Notes under the pieces: model-generated
What the model was told of the DNA's origin: nothing
The model's database searches: none
The model's input: only the letters and a program-made list of their open reading frames with translations
In this document: positions 40,501-50,361 of the stretch, piece after piece
Position numbering within the stretch: position 1 is the stretch's first letter
How the letters are laid out: every line of letters begins with the position of its first letter
Position numbers and translations under genes: made by a program
Origin: Aquibium microcysteis
GTDB lineage: Bacteria; Pseudomonadota; Alphaproteobacteria; Rhizobiales; Rhizobiaceae
DNA length: 64,000 nt
Reading direction: 5' to 3'
Assembly (NCBI RefSeq): GCF_014495845.1
Contig: NZ_CP061080.1
Location: 5,570,001-5,634,000, forward strand

Positions 40501-41793
40501 TCAGCCCGCCATCTTGCGGACGTGCGGCTGCGGCGTCGCCAGCAGGCCGTGGATGTCCTCGAAGGGGGCGAGGGTTCCGACCGGGCCGACCGCGGCGATC
40601 GTCGGGCGGGTGGAGAACAGGCGCGTCGACAGGTCGGTCAGCCGCTCGATGGTGATCCCGGCGAGCCGGTCCATCAGCTCCTCCTTCGAGATCGGCCGCC
40701 CGAACAGCATGATCTGGCGGGCGATCTGCGAGGCGCGGCTCGCCGCGCTCTCGCTCGACATCATCAGGCCGGCCCGATACTGCGCCCGCGCCCGGTTCAG
40801 CTCCTCGATCTTGATGTGCTCGCCCGTCTTCTGGAGTTCCGACAGGAGCACCGGCACCAGCTCGGCGATGTCCTCGCGCCCGGTCGCCGCATGCACGCCG
40901 AACACGCCGGTGTCCGAGAAGCCCCAGTGGAAGGCGTAGACCGAGTAGCACAGCCCGCGCTTCTCCCGCACTTCCTGGAACAGGCGAGACGACATGCCGC
41001 CGCCGAGGATCATCGACAGGAGCTGCGAGGCGTAGAAGTCGCGCACGTGATAGGCCCGGCCCTCGAAGCCGAGCACGATCTGCGCGTCCATCAGGTCGCG
41101 GTCCTCGCGGAAGTCGCCGCCGACATAGTTGGCGCTCGCCGGCGGCAGGCCGGGCGCTTTCGGGCGGAACGAGCCGAGCCGCTTCTCGACCTCGCGCACG
41201 AACTCGTCATGCGCCACGGCACCCGCGGCCACCACCACCATGCGGTCGGCGCCGTACTGCCGCGCCATGAAGTCGTGGATCTGCTGCGCCGAGAACGATT
41301 TCACCGTCTCGGCGGTGCCCAGGATCGAGCGTCCGATCGTCTGGTGGCGGAAGGCGGTTTCGGTGAACCGGTCGAAGACGATGTCGTCGGGCGTGTCGTG
41401 CGCGGCACCGATCTCCTGCATGATCACGTGCTGCTCGCGCTCGAGCTCCTCCGCGTCGAACTTCGAATCCGTCAGGATGTCGGAGAGCAGGTCGATCGCC
41501 AGAGGCATGTCGTCGCGCAGCACGCGGGCATAGAACGACGTCGTCTCCACGCTCGTCGCCGCGTTGATCTCGCCGCCCACGTCCTCGATCTGCGAGGCGA
41601 TGTCCCAGGCCGAGCGGCTGCCCGTGCCCTTGAACGCCATGTGCTCGAGCAGATGGGCGATGCCGTGCTCGTCCTCGCGCTCGTTGCGCGATCCGGACTT
41701 GACCCAGACTCCGATGGCGACGGTCTCGATGTGGGGAAGGGTTTCGGTCGCAACCGTCAGGCCGTTCGACAGACGGCTCACCTCGACACCCAT
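40501..41793 (-). CDS. M16-family zinc peptidase (mitochondrial processing peptidase-like)
   Basis: 430-residue pitrilysin-type peptidase with the inverted zinc motif HLLEH (47-51) and the downstream Glu in the ELEREQHVIMQEI helix. The second half is the inactive M16 C-terminal domain (GGGMSSRLFQEVREKRGLCYSVYAF). Alphaproteobacterial members resemble the beta subunit of mitochondrial processing peptidase. Starts 23 nt after thrC, a conserved pairing. Confidence 0.94.
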   Translation of the reverse strand: MGVEVSRLSNGLTVATETLPHIETVAIGVWVKSGSRNEREDEHGIAHLLEHMAFKGTGSRSAWDIASQIEDVGGEINAATSVETTSFYARVLRDDMPLAIDLLSDILTDSKFDAEELEREQHVIMQEIGAAHDTPDDIVFDRFTETAFRHQTIGRSILGTAETVKSFSAQQIHDFMARQYGADRMVVVAAGAVAHDEFVREVEKRLGSFRPKAPGLPPASANYVGGDFREDRDLMDAQIVLGFEGRAYHVRDFYASQLLSMILGGGMSSRLFQEVREKRGLCYSVYAFHWGFSDTGVFGVHAATGREDIAELVPVLLSELQKTGEHIKIEELNRARAQYRAGLMMSSESAASRASQIARQIMLFGRPISKEELMDRLAGITIERLTDLSTRLFSTRPTIAAVGPVGTLAPFEDIHGLLATPQPHVRKMAG

Positions 41794-41816
41794 GGACGGC
41801 GAACTCCTCGAACTCG

Positions 41817-43214
41817 CTAGCCGGTCACCCTGGCATGCCGGCCGATGTGATCTTCCACCATTTTGACGTCGGATGGAAGCACGCTGTACGTCTCGCGACG
41901 TTCCATAAGCCCCGACAGCCATGAAGGCAAGTTCGGCCGGATTCCGACCGCCGCCTCGACCGAATCCGGGAACTTGGCCGGATGCGCCGTCGCCAGCACG
42001 ATCATCGGCGCGCCGCCCGCCGGCTGCGCCCGGGCGACCTGCAGGCCGGTCGCCGTGTGCGGATCGGCGAGATAGCCGCTGGCCGCGAGCGTGGCGGCGA
42101 TGGCCGCCGCCGTCTCCTCCATCGTCGAGCGGCCGGCGGCGAACTCGGCGCGGATCGCCTCGAGCGTGCCGCCCGCCACCGTGAACGCGCCCGACTGTTT
42201 CAGGCTCTCCATCGAGGCCAGGGTGGCCGCCGCGTCGCGGCCGGAGGCCTCGAACAGCAGCCGCTCGAAGTTGGACGACACCTGGATGTCCATCGACGGC
42301 GAGGTCGTCGCCACGACGCCGCGCGTCTCGTAGCGCCCGCTCGACAGCGTGCGCGCCAGGATGTCGTTGTCGTTGGTGGCGATCACCAGCCGCTCGACCG
42401 GCAGTCCCATCCGCTTGGCGGCGTAGCCCGCGAAGATGTCGCCGAAATTGCCGGTCGGCACGGTGAAGGAGACGGGGCGGTCCGGCGCGCCCAGGCTGAT
42501 CGCCGAGGAGAAGTAATAGACGATCTGGGCCATGATGCGGGCCCAGTTGATCGAGTTGACGCCCGACAGCCGCACCCGGTCGCGGAAGCCGTGGTCGTTG
42601 AACAGCGCCTTCACGATCGACTGGCAGTCGTCGAAATTGCCCTTCAGCGCCAGCGCGTGCACGTTGGCCGCCGTGGAGGTCGTCATCTGGCGCTGCTGCA
42701 CCGGCGACACCTTGCCCTCCGGGAACAGGATGAACATGTCGGTGCGGTCGCGCCCGGCGAAGGCGTCGATCGCCGCCCCGCCGGTGTCTCCCGACGTCGC
42801 GCCGACGATGGTCGCCCGCTCGCCGCGTTCGGCCAGCACATGGTCCATCAGCCGCGCCAGGAGCTGCATGGCCACGTCCTTGAAGGCGAGCGTGGGCCCG
42901 TGGAAGAGCTCCAGGATGAACTCGTTGGGCCCGCTCTGCACGATCGGGCAGGTCGCCGGGTGCCGGAACGTCGCATAGGCCTCGTGCACGATGCGCGCGA
43001 AGGTCGCCTCCTCGATCTCGCCGCCGACATAGGGCGTCAGGATGCGCACCGCGAGATCGGGATAGGACAGGCCGCGCATGGCGCGGATGTCGGCGGCCGA
43101 GAACTGCGGCCATGCCTCCGGCAGATAGAGCCCGCCGTCGCGGGCGAGCCCCGCCAGGAGGACGTCGCCGAAGCCGAGGATCGGGGCCGTGCCCCTGGTG
43201 CTGATGTAGCGCAT
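41817..43214 (-). CDS. thrC: Threonine synthase
   Basis: 465-residue PLP enzyme converting O-phosphohomoserine to threonine. The N-terminus MRYISTRG and the PLP lysine Lys112 in TLAFKDVAMQ are diagnostic, with TSGDTGGAAI binding phosphate. The upstream open frame from 43775 is antisense to a lipoprotein gene and is rejected. It completes the pathway with thrB at 33.3 kb. First gene of the minus-strand cluster. Confidence 0.96.
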   Translation of the reverse strand: MRYISTRGTAPILGFGDVLLAGLARDGGLYLPEAWPQFSAADIRAMRGLSYPDLAVRILTPYVGGEIEEATFARIVHEAYATFRHPATCPIVQSGPNEFILELFHGPTLAFKDVAMQLLARLMDHVLAERGERATIVGATSGDTGGAAIDAFAGRDRTDMFILFPEGKVSPVQQRQMTTSTAANVHALALKGNFDDCQSIVKALFNDHGFRDRVRLSGVNSINWARIMAQIVYYFSSAISLGAPDRPVSFTVPTGNFGDIFAGYAAKRMGLPVERLVIATNDNDILARTLSSGRYETRGVVATTSPSMDIQVSSNFERLLFEASGRDAAATLASMESLKQSGAFTVAGGTLEAIRAEFAAGRSTMEETAAAIAATLAASGYLADPHTATGLQVARAQPAGGAPMIVLATAHPAKFPDSVEAAVGIRPNLPSWLSGLMERRETYSVLPSDVKMVEDHIGRHARVTG

Positions 43215-43331
43215 GATGTCCCTGTAGCCCGCTTCCGGCGGAGCCGCCGTCGAAAAACCGCATTCGATCGGTCGCATTCCGGTTGCGGCGTTGGTATAGA
43301 ACGTCCGCTTTGTGAAGGGGAAGTCCGGTCG

Positions 43332-43910
43332 ATGGCGTTTGTTGCAGGGAAAATGCGGTTTGCCGCGCTCGCCGCTCTCATGGCGCTCGCCGGGTGCCAG
43401 TCCGGCGGCGCGCTCGATCTCGGCCTCGGCGGCTGGGGCACCAAGAAGGCCGAGCCCGCCGCGCCGCCGGCCGAGTCCATCACCGCCGACGAGCTGCGCG
43501 CTTATTGCCCGCGCGTCACCTTGCGCTCCGGCACCGCCTTCTACAGCACCTACGAGCGCGGCGGCGACGGCGACAGGAACCGGATCGTCTACCAGGCCTC
43601 CATCACCGACGTGACGCGCAGCTGCCGCTACGACGGCGGCATGCTCAACATGGAGGTCGCCGCCGCCGGCCGCGTCGTTCCCGGCCCCGTGGCGAAGGAC
43701 GGCACCATCACCATGCCGATCCGCATCGCCGTCGTGCGCGGCGAGGAGGTGCTCTATTCCAGGCTGCACCAGCACCAGACGGCGATCGCCGCGCTCTCGC
43801 CGGCCACCCAGTTCGTCTTCAAGGACCCGGCCGTCTCGATCCCGGTCCCGACCGCCCGCAACATCGAGATCTATGTCGGCTTCGACGAGACGCCGCAGAA
43901 GAAGCGCTGA
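43332..43910 (+). CDS. Putative lipoprotein
   Basis: 192 residues with a short signal peptide and lipobox ALAGC (about residue 22). The mature part has Cys residues in AYCPRVTL and RSCRYDG and a beta-rich composition. No domain is recognised, though rhizobial relatives lie in the same place next to thrC. The start may be the second Met (MRFAALAALM). Divergent from thrC; the 117-nt gap holds both promoters. Confidence 0.75.
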   Translation: MAFVAGKMRFAALAALMALAGCQSGGALDLGLGGWGTKKAEPAAPPAESITADELRAYCPRVTLRSGTAFYSTYERGGDGDRNRIVYQASITDVTRSCRYDGGMLNMEVAAAGRVVPGPVAKDGTITMPIRIAVVRGEEVLYSRLHQHQTAIAALSPATQFVFKDPAVSIPVPTARNIEIYVGFDETPQKKR

Positions 43911-43952
43911 CGAAACGCCCTGCGGGCCAGGCGGCGCGGGTCAGCCTCGCCG

Positions 43953-44639
43953 TCAGGCGTCCGACCACTCCGACAGCGCCGCCACCACGGGCGAAAAATC
44001 CGACCAGCGGCTGATCACCGTCTCGGCGCCGGCTTCGGTCAGCGCGTCGGCATGGCCGGGCCAGCTGTGGCTTGCCCCGGTGAAGCCGATCACCCGCATC
44101 CCGGCCGCCCGCGCGCCGACGATGCCGTGCACGGAATCCTCCACCACGAAGCACTTCGCCGGATCGGCCGACAGCTGCGCCGACGCATGCAGGAAGACGT
44201 CGGGCGCCGGCTTGGTGCGGCCCGACGGGATCGCCCGCGCCGAATAGATCCGGTTCCGGTCGAACAGGCCGGCCATGCCGGCGCGGTCGAGCATCGCCTC
44301 GATCCGCTCCTGCGGCGAGTTGGAGCAGATGCAGTACGGGATCGTGGTGGCCCGCACGGCCGCCGCCGCCCCGTCCACCGGCCGGACGTCCCGCGACAGC
44401 CGCTTGTCCAGCTCCCCCTTGATCCGGTCGATCAGGCTCGCCTGGAACGGCACCTCCGACACGGTTTCGAGCCTGAGCAGGATGTCGCGCGTCGTCAGGC
44501 CCGCGAAGCGCTCCATCATCTCCTCGGCCGAGATCGGGAAGCCGGCCTCGCTGATCATCTCGGCCTCCACCCGCGCCGCGATGATCTCGGAATCGACCAG
44601 CACGCCGTCGCAGTCGAAGATGATGAGGTCGGGTCGCAT
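43953..44639 (-). CDS. HAD-superfamily phosphatase (beta-phosphoglucomutase/GPH-like)
   Basis: 228 residues, HAD subfamily IA. Motif I is IFDCDGVLVDSE (nucleophile Asp8), motif II lies in CSNSPQERI, motif III at KPAPDVFLHA and motif IV at FVVEDSVHGI. Substrate unknown. Convergent with the preceding lipoprotein and divergent from ccrM. Confidence 0.9.
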   Translation of the reverse strand: MRPDLIIFDCDGVLVDSEIIAARVEAEMISEAGFPISAEEMMERFAGLTTRDILLRLETVSEVPFQASLIDRIKGELDKRLSRDVRPVDGAAAAVRATTIPYCICSNSPQERIEAMLDRAGMAGLFDRNRIYSARAIPSGRTKPAPDVFLHASAQLSADPAKCFVVEDSVHGIVGARAAGMRVIGFTGASHSWPGHADALTEAGAETVISRWSDFSPVVAALSEWSDA

Positions 44640-44720
44640 GGCAGGCTCCGGGGGAGGGACGATGAAGGCGCTCCGATAGCGCAGCCGTGCCTGCGAGGCA
44701 AACGGCGCGGCTTCACCGAA

Positions 44721-44758
44721 TGTTTACGCTGATGGGTAACCATAACGGCGTGTAAACA
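44721..44758. promoter_or_regulatory. Inverted repeat TGTTTAC/GTAAACA upstream of ccrM
   Basis: Perfect 7-nt arms at 44721-44727 and 44752-44758, separated by 24 nt, end 25 nt before the ccrM start codon. In Caulobacter ccrM is cell-cycle controlled by CtrA and GANTC methylation. No GANTC or full CtrA box was recognised here, so this palindrome is a candidate operator only. Confidence 0.4.
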
Positions 44759-44780
44759 GTGTCCAGCGTGCCAGGTGTAG

Positions 44781-45917
<1,137 letters not shown>

Positions 45918-45943
45918 GGAGAGGCGATCCCACCGCCGCCCGC

Positions 45944-46753
45944 AGCCAGGGCCGCACGCAAGCGCCAACCCACCCCGGCCGCACCGGCGAATCCGGCCGT
46001 CATCCTCGGGCCTGTCCCGAGGATCTGCCGCCCGCCGCCGTGCAAGCGTTTCGGCGCCATGAGCGATGGCGCGGCCGTCACGTTTCGCGACGCTGGCAGA
46101 TCCTCGGGACAGGCCCGAGGATGACGGCGCCGGAGGTTGCACGAAGCGTCCCGAACGGACGTCCCGTCGCCGGAAAGATCAACGCCGGGCACGCAAGGCC
46201 CGCGTCCCGGCCCGCGTTCCCGCTTCGGCGTGGTGTCTGCCTTCCGCCCGGCGACCGTCCTGCCGCCACGCGGGCAGGGGGATGAGAAGACCCGGTCGAA
46301 CCGACGCCCCAGCCAGGGCCGGCCGCAAGCGCCAACCCACCCCGGTCGCACCGGCGAATCCGGTCGTCATCCTCGGGCCTGTCCCGAGGATCTGCCGCCC
46401 CCTGCAAAAGAGGCATTTCGGCGCCATGCGCGATGGCGCGACCGTCACGTTTCGCGACGCTGGCAGATCCTCGGGACAAGCCCGAGGATGACGGCGCCGG
46501 TGGTTGCGCGAAACGTTCCGAACGGACGTCCCGTCGCCGGAAAGATCAACGCCGGCACCGCAAAGCCCGTGTCCCGGCCCGCGTTCCCGCTTCGGCGTGG
46601 TGTCTGCCTTCCGCCCGGCGAGCGTCCTGCCGCCACGCGGGCAGGGGGATGAGAAGACCCGGTCGAACCAACGCCCGCAGCCAAGGCCGGCCGCAAGCGC
46701 CAACCCACCCCGGTCGCACCGGCGAATCCGGTCGTCATCCTCGGGCCTGTCCC
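45944..46753. repeat. REP-containing tandem repeat, 367/368-bp units (2.2 copies)
   Basis: Unit 1 begins at 45944, unit 2 at 46311, and a third at 46679 is cut at 46753 by an IS element. Units are nearly identical. Each contains a 32-nt perfect inverted pair (45998-46029 and 46095-46126 in unit 1) built from the palindrome CATCCTCGGGCC-TGTCCCGAGGATC. No credible protein is encoded; open frames on both strands reflect GC bias. Confidence 0.9.
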
Positions 46754-48089
46754 CATACGCGCTAACATAGCTGCCGATGTGCAATTGCGCGCCGTCGTCG
46801 CGGTGGCTCGCGCAGTCGGTGGAGCAGACGGTCGATGGGGATCCGTCTGGTTGGTCCCTGCAAGACCGCCAGGGAGATGTTGGCGAGCGCCATGGCTGCG
46901 AGACGCCAGATCGGCAGGGCGGCCCGGTTCAGGCGGCCAGGGGGAGAGAGTCCGGCGCCTCGGGACCGAGGGCCGGCAGGTCGTCTTCGGTCAGCAGGGC
47001 GGCCAGAAGGGCGGTGTTGATCCACAGGCGCGCCAGGTTGGGATCTTTTGCGCGGAGGTCTTCCAGGCCCACCAGCGACTTCATCCGTTTGAACGCCAGC
47101 TCGACCTGCCATCGCAGCCGATAGGTCGAGGCGAGCCGTTCGGGCGGCCAGCCGTCCGACGGGAGCGACGTCAGCAGCACCAGACAACCGGCCATCTCGA
47201 TGCCGGCCTCGCTGGGCTCGTACCCCGCCTTGGCGGCCAGACGGCGCGCCGCGCGCCTGGCCTTCGCCGCCGCCTCGGGCGGCAGGGGCAGGATCACCAC
47301 CCGGGCGGCCACCTCGACCTTCGACTTGCGGTCCTGGACCCTCACCGGCCGATCGAGCACGCCCTTCTCGCCCGCCTCGCGGCACAGCGCCAGACGATCC
47401 AGCAGCCGACCCTCCCCATCCAGCAGGCGCGGATGGGTCGAAGGGGCGCGAACCAGGAACGCGCCGCCAGCCTCGACCACCCGAGCCAGATCGTCCGCCC
47501 TGGCGTGGGCGCGATCGGCGATCCGCAATTCGCCGGCCTGGACGACGCCGCGCGACAACCGCTCGGCATCATGCCGATCGGTCACGTCCACCGAACACAG
47601 CCTGAGCCTCGAGAGGTCGAACACCGTATGCACCATCCAATAGGCCCGCTTGGGTCCGGGCGGCGCCACCACCGTGGCGTCGACCGCCATCATCCGCAGT
47701 CCGCCGCTCGAACCGGCCAGGGCTTCGGGGCAGCGCTCGGCGAGCAGGTCCGAGACCAGGTCGCCCACCCAGTCGGCACTGGCCTTCAGCCGCCTGAGCA
47801 TCGCCACGTCGGACATCGACGCCAGGCCTCGCTGCTCGGCCCAGGCCGCCAGCGTGCGAAGCGAAAACCGCCCCAGCACATAGGCGAAACACAACCGCAA
47901 CAGAATTGTGGCGCTGGACACCTGCCGCTTTCGAAGCAGCGCACCCGCCTCCCGCGCGCTCCTCGTCAACTCCTCCTCCGAGCCCAGTCGCGCGACCAGC
48001 TCGTCCCAATTCATGGCGTGCAGCGAATCATTCATGCGCCAAACGAATCACGCGCCGAATGCACCGTCAACGCTATGTTAGCGCGTATG
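46754..48089 (-). mobile_element. IS4-family insertion sequence, 1336 bp
   Basis: Perfect 17-bp terminal inverted repeats (46754-46770 CATACGCGCTAACATAG and its complement at 48073-48089) bound the element. Flanks GGGCCTGTCCC (46743-46753) and GGGCTTGTCCC (48090-48100) are an 11-bp target duplication differing at one base. It carries one complete transposase gene. The insertion is inside the REP palindrome of repeat unit 3. Confidence 0.95.
46929..48035 (-). CDS. IS4-family DDE transposase
   Basis: 368 residues. Catalytic Asp119 (AVDATVV), Asp174 (IADRAHA) and Glu312 within the IS4 signature Y305-(2)-R308-(3)-E312-(6)-K319 are all intact, so the element looks active. An N-terminal helical domain precedes the RNase H-like core, which has a beta-strand insertion (about 185-300). 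The start lies 37 nt inside the right terminal repeat. Confidence 0.95.
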   Translation of the reverse strand: MNDSLHAMNWDELVARLGSEEELTRSAREAGALLRKRQVSSATILLRLCFAYVLGRFSLRTLAAWAEQRGLASMSDVAMLRRLKASADWVGDLVSDLLAERCPEALAGSSGGLRMMAVDATVVAPPGPKRAYWMVHTVFDLSRLRLCSVDVTDRHDAERLSRGVVQAGELRIADRAHARADDLARVVEAGGAFLVRAPSTHPRLLDGEGRLLDRLALCREAGEKGVLDRPVRVQDRKSKVEVAARVVILPLPPEAAAKARRAARRLAAKAGYEPSEAGIEMAGCLVLLTSLPSDGWPPERLASTYRLRWQVELAFKRMKSLVGLEDLRAKDPNLARLWINTALLAALLTEDDLPALGPEAPDSLPLAA

Positions 48090-48100
48090 GGGCTTGTCCC

Positions 48101-48250
48101 GAGGATCTGCCGTCCCCCGAAGGGTGGCCCTCCCGGCGCCTTGCGCGATATCGCTACTTCCAGATGCGCGCCGGGGGCGGAGTCTCGGGACAAGCGCAGG
48201 CATGACGACGCGGAAGGTCGCGCGAACATTCCGGATGAAATCGTCGCGTC
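48101..48250. repeat. Degenerate continuation of the third REP repeat unit
   Basis: Right of the IS the sequence resumes with GAGGATCTGCCG and later CTCGGGACAAGCGCAGGCATGACG, recognisable as the remainder of the 367-bp unit but with many differences. It ends near the conserved-looking GCGCGAACATTCCG. The region 48250-48364 shows no gene. Confidence 0.6.
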
Positions 48251-48364
48251 CGGCCGGCAGCCCGGCATCGGCCGAGAGCCGATGCAGATCGCGCGCCCCA
48301 GGCGACGCTTGAGCAATCGTTCCTCACGGATCGATCGGTTCTCGCCCGACGCCCGCGCCGCACG

Positions 48365-48771
48365 ATGGCCGAGGAAGCCGATCTGGCATCGCGCTTCGCG
48401 AAGGCCGATGGCCCCGCGCCGGAGCGGCTGCGCGGTCTCGTCCTCGCGCTCCACCGCCGCAAGCGCGCCAGGCTCGGCGACGATCCCGAGTTCCATGGCC
48501 ACTATCGCCGCATCCTGTCCGAACGCCGGGATCTCGTCGCCGCCCATGCGCGGGCCATGATCGGCCTCGTGCGTCAGGTGCTGGCGGACGGGACCGCCCG
48601 CGGCGATTTCCGCATCCCCGACCTCGCCGCCGCCGCCGGCGTCGCCTGCGTGCGGTCACCGTCTTCGTCCACCCCGCCCAAATGGAGCAGGCGGCCGTCG
48701 CCGGCCTCGACATGGAGCCGAGACTCCACGCCCTGCTCGACACCCTGCTCACGGCCGTCGAACGGCGCTGA
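48365..48771 (+). pseudogene. Decayed TetR-family regulator (C-terminal part, frameshifted)
   Basis: Residues in frame from 48365 (RARLGDDPEFHGHYRRILSE, LVRQVLADGTARGDFRI) resemble the ligand domain of TetR regulators. Near 48650 homology shifts to another plus-strand frame (VTVFVHPAQMEQAAVAGLD...LLTAVERR) that ends at TGA 48769-48771. The N-terminal HTH domain is missing, probably lost at the island edge. Non-functional. Confidence 0.65.
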
Positions 48772-48978
48772 GGGGGACGCGATACCGCGGTCGATCGAAG
48801 CACGTCCGATCGCCTGATCTGCGGAACGCGACGGCCGGCCCCGAGGGCCGCGATGTTGGGGTTGGGTGTCTGTTAGGGGGTGGAAAGGCGGAATGGCGGC
48901 TTCTGGCTGGCTGGGCACAAAAAGCGCTCGTTCAGGTGCCGAAGGTTTTCGGCGGCAACGTGCGCCCTACCCAGATCA

Positions 48979-49854
48979 TCACTTCACCGAAGCGATTTGC
49001 GCGACCTGGCCTTGGAGGCCGAGCAATTGCTCTCGGAGCTTCTTTTCCGCATCGGGTGAGATTTGCGCCCTTAGCGACTGTCGCGCCTGGTGGACTTTCT
49101 TTAGCTGACGGTTGGGTACGAGCAGGCGATCGCCATCGACTATGACACCGGTGATTTCGGCTGGTCTGTCAACGAAGTGTTTTTCTTTATGATAGCGCAA
49201 GCCAGATCTATGGATTTCGCGCTTTATCCGCCAAATAACTTGCGGCGAGAGCGACCTGCCGGAAATCGTAACGTCGTCGATGTAAACTGTTAGGCGGTAT
49301 CCGTACTTTTTACAGATGCCGGCGATAGCCTCCCAAACATCGTAGTGAGCGAAATACGCCATGATTGGGCTAAGGGGGCTGCCCGTAGGCAGGTGACCCT
49401 GGTAGCACGCAAGTCGCGCTAGGACCGCAGCGATGTCGATTTCGCAGCGCATGACTGTCCGAAAAAACCAGAAAACGCGGCGCGATGACGTGCTAGGGAA
49501 ATACTTACGCACGTCGAGACAACGGACGACGCGCTGTCCTCGATGCTGCGCAGCGTTCGTGACATAGCATCTCCCTTTCACCGGGCAGAAAAGGTAATCC
49601 GGGGGAGCAATGCGCCCAAGTAAGCGAGCGATATTTGCTTGCGCCATCTTAAGCTGCCGACGCGGGTTTTCGACGCCACGCACGCCCCCGGTTTTCTTCG
49701 GAACGTCGAACTCGGAATAGAGGGAGTCGGTCTGTTCGCAGAGTGCGCGTAACTCTGCCGGAGACACGCCCAAGAGCTCGGCCAGCCGCCTGCGGTTTCT
49801 CAATTTATAGAACGGTGATTGATCGAGTGCGTAGCGCTTGCGATCAGTCGGCAT
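48979..49854 (-). CDS. Retron-type reverse transcriptase
   Basis: 291 residues. RT motifs in order: KKTGGVRGVENPRRQLKMAQ (53-72), VKGRCYVTNAAQH containing the retron-specific NAxxH (N100-H104), catalytic Asp114 in CLDVRKYFPS, LPTGSPLSP (155-163), the YIDD box (191-194) followed by VTISG, and ITGVIVD (234-240) at the retron VTG position. There is no maturase, endonuclease or Cas1 domain. Its ATG overlaps the HTH gene stop by 11 nt (ATGCCGACTGA). DNA here is clearly less GC-rich than neighbours (49141-49200 is 26/60 G+C), indicating transfer. Expected to make msDNA from an upstream ncRNA. Confidence 0.9.
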   Translation of the reverse strand: MPTDRKRYALDQSPFYKLRNRRRLAELLGVSPAELRALCEQTDSLYSEFDVPKKTGGVRGVENPRRQLKMAQANIARLLGRIAPPDYLFCPVKGRCYVTNAAQHRGQRVVRCLDVRKYFPSTSSRRVFWFFRTVMRCEIDIAAVLARLACYQGHLPTGSPLSPIMAYFAHYDVWEAIAGICKKYGYRLTVYIDDVTISGRSLSPQVIWRIKREIHRSGLRYHKEKHFVDRPAEITGVIVDGDRLLVPNRQLKKVHQARQSLRAQISPDAEKKLREQLLGLQGQVAQIASVK

Positions 49855-50149
49855 GCGCCCTCTCCGCCTTATCCTCTAAAAACGTCATCAAGCTGATGAT
49901 TTTAGAGGCAACGAAAGTCCTAGCTCTCTCTCTCACGTGCGATTTTCCCATATTCTCTGAAAAGAACATGATTGATGATGCAGGTATGTCGAACGTGTTT
50001 TCGTATTTCCTTATCAGTTCAAGTGAAGGTTCTTTATGACCCTTCTCAATCTCCGACAGGTACGATTTCGAGATGCCGAGCTTCTCCGCCGCTTCGTTCT
50101 GCTTCATGTCATGATAAACACGTATCAGACGAAGAGCTTCATTCAACAT
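49844..50149 (-). CDS. Xre-family helix-turn-helix protein in the retron operon
   Basis: 101 residues. An Xre/Cro HTH (about 4-60: LRLIRVYHDMKQNEAAEKLG, ISKSYLSEIEKG) is followed by a C-terminal helical region (about 61-101). The start is the ATG with AAAGGA 7 nt upstream; an in-frame ATG eight codons earlier is less likely. It lies 38 nt after the small membrane-protein gene and overlaps the RT gene. Some retron classes carry such an HTH protein as accessory component. It may repress the operon or act as antitoxin/effector. Confidence 0.88.
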   Translation of the reverse strand: MLNEALRLIRVYHDMKQNEAAEKLGISKSYLSEIEKGHKEPSLELIRKYENTFDIPASSIMFFSENMGKSHVRERARTFVASKIISLMTFLEDKAERAHAD

Positions 50150-50187
50150 TGCAGCGTCCTTTCTAAAATACAAAGCAGGGCGACGGA

Positions 50188-50361
50188 CTACTCCCTATAC
50201 TTACCGATGATCAGGTAGATCAGCCACAACACGTAAGCCGCGATCTTTCCTATTGAAACCAGTAATGTTACCGTTTGCGGACGAAGCAGGATTTGAGCCC
50301 ACTTCTTCCGTTTAGGTTTGGTCCGTCGCCGTTCTCGATCGACATTTTTCGATGTTTCCAT
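50188..50361 (-). CDS. 57-residue basic single-span membrane protein
   Basis: A very basic N-terminus (about residues 7-20, ERRRTKPKRKKW) is followed by one transmembrane helix (about 30-52, TVTLLVSIGKIAAYVLWLIYLIIG) and a short charged tail. The ATG at 50361 has a strong AAAGGAG 8 nt upstream; the longer in-frame extension to 50469 has no such site and runs through hairpins. First gene of the retron-like operon. Size and topology resemble small membrane toxins, so it is a candidate effector. No family was recognised. Confidence 0.65.
   Translation of the reverse strand: METSKNVDRERRRTKPKRKKWAQILLRPQTVTLLVSIGKIAAYVLWLIYLIIGKYRE

Noticed and set aside
45944..46753. CRISPR-like array in the 46 kb repeats
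   Set aside because: Units are 367-368 bp tandem copies without short repeats and unique spacers, and no cas genes are present.
48979..49854. RT as part of a group II intron or diversity-generating retroelement
   Set aside because: No maturase or endonuclease domain and no intron-like flanks. No template/variable repeat pair was seen, and the NAxxH and ITG motifs are retron features.
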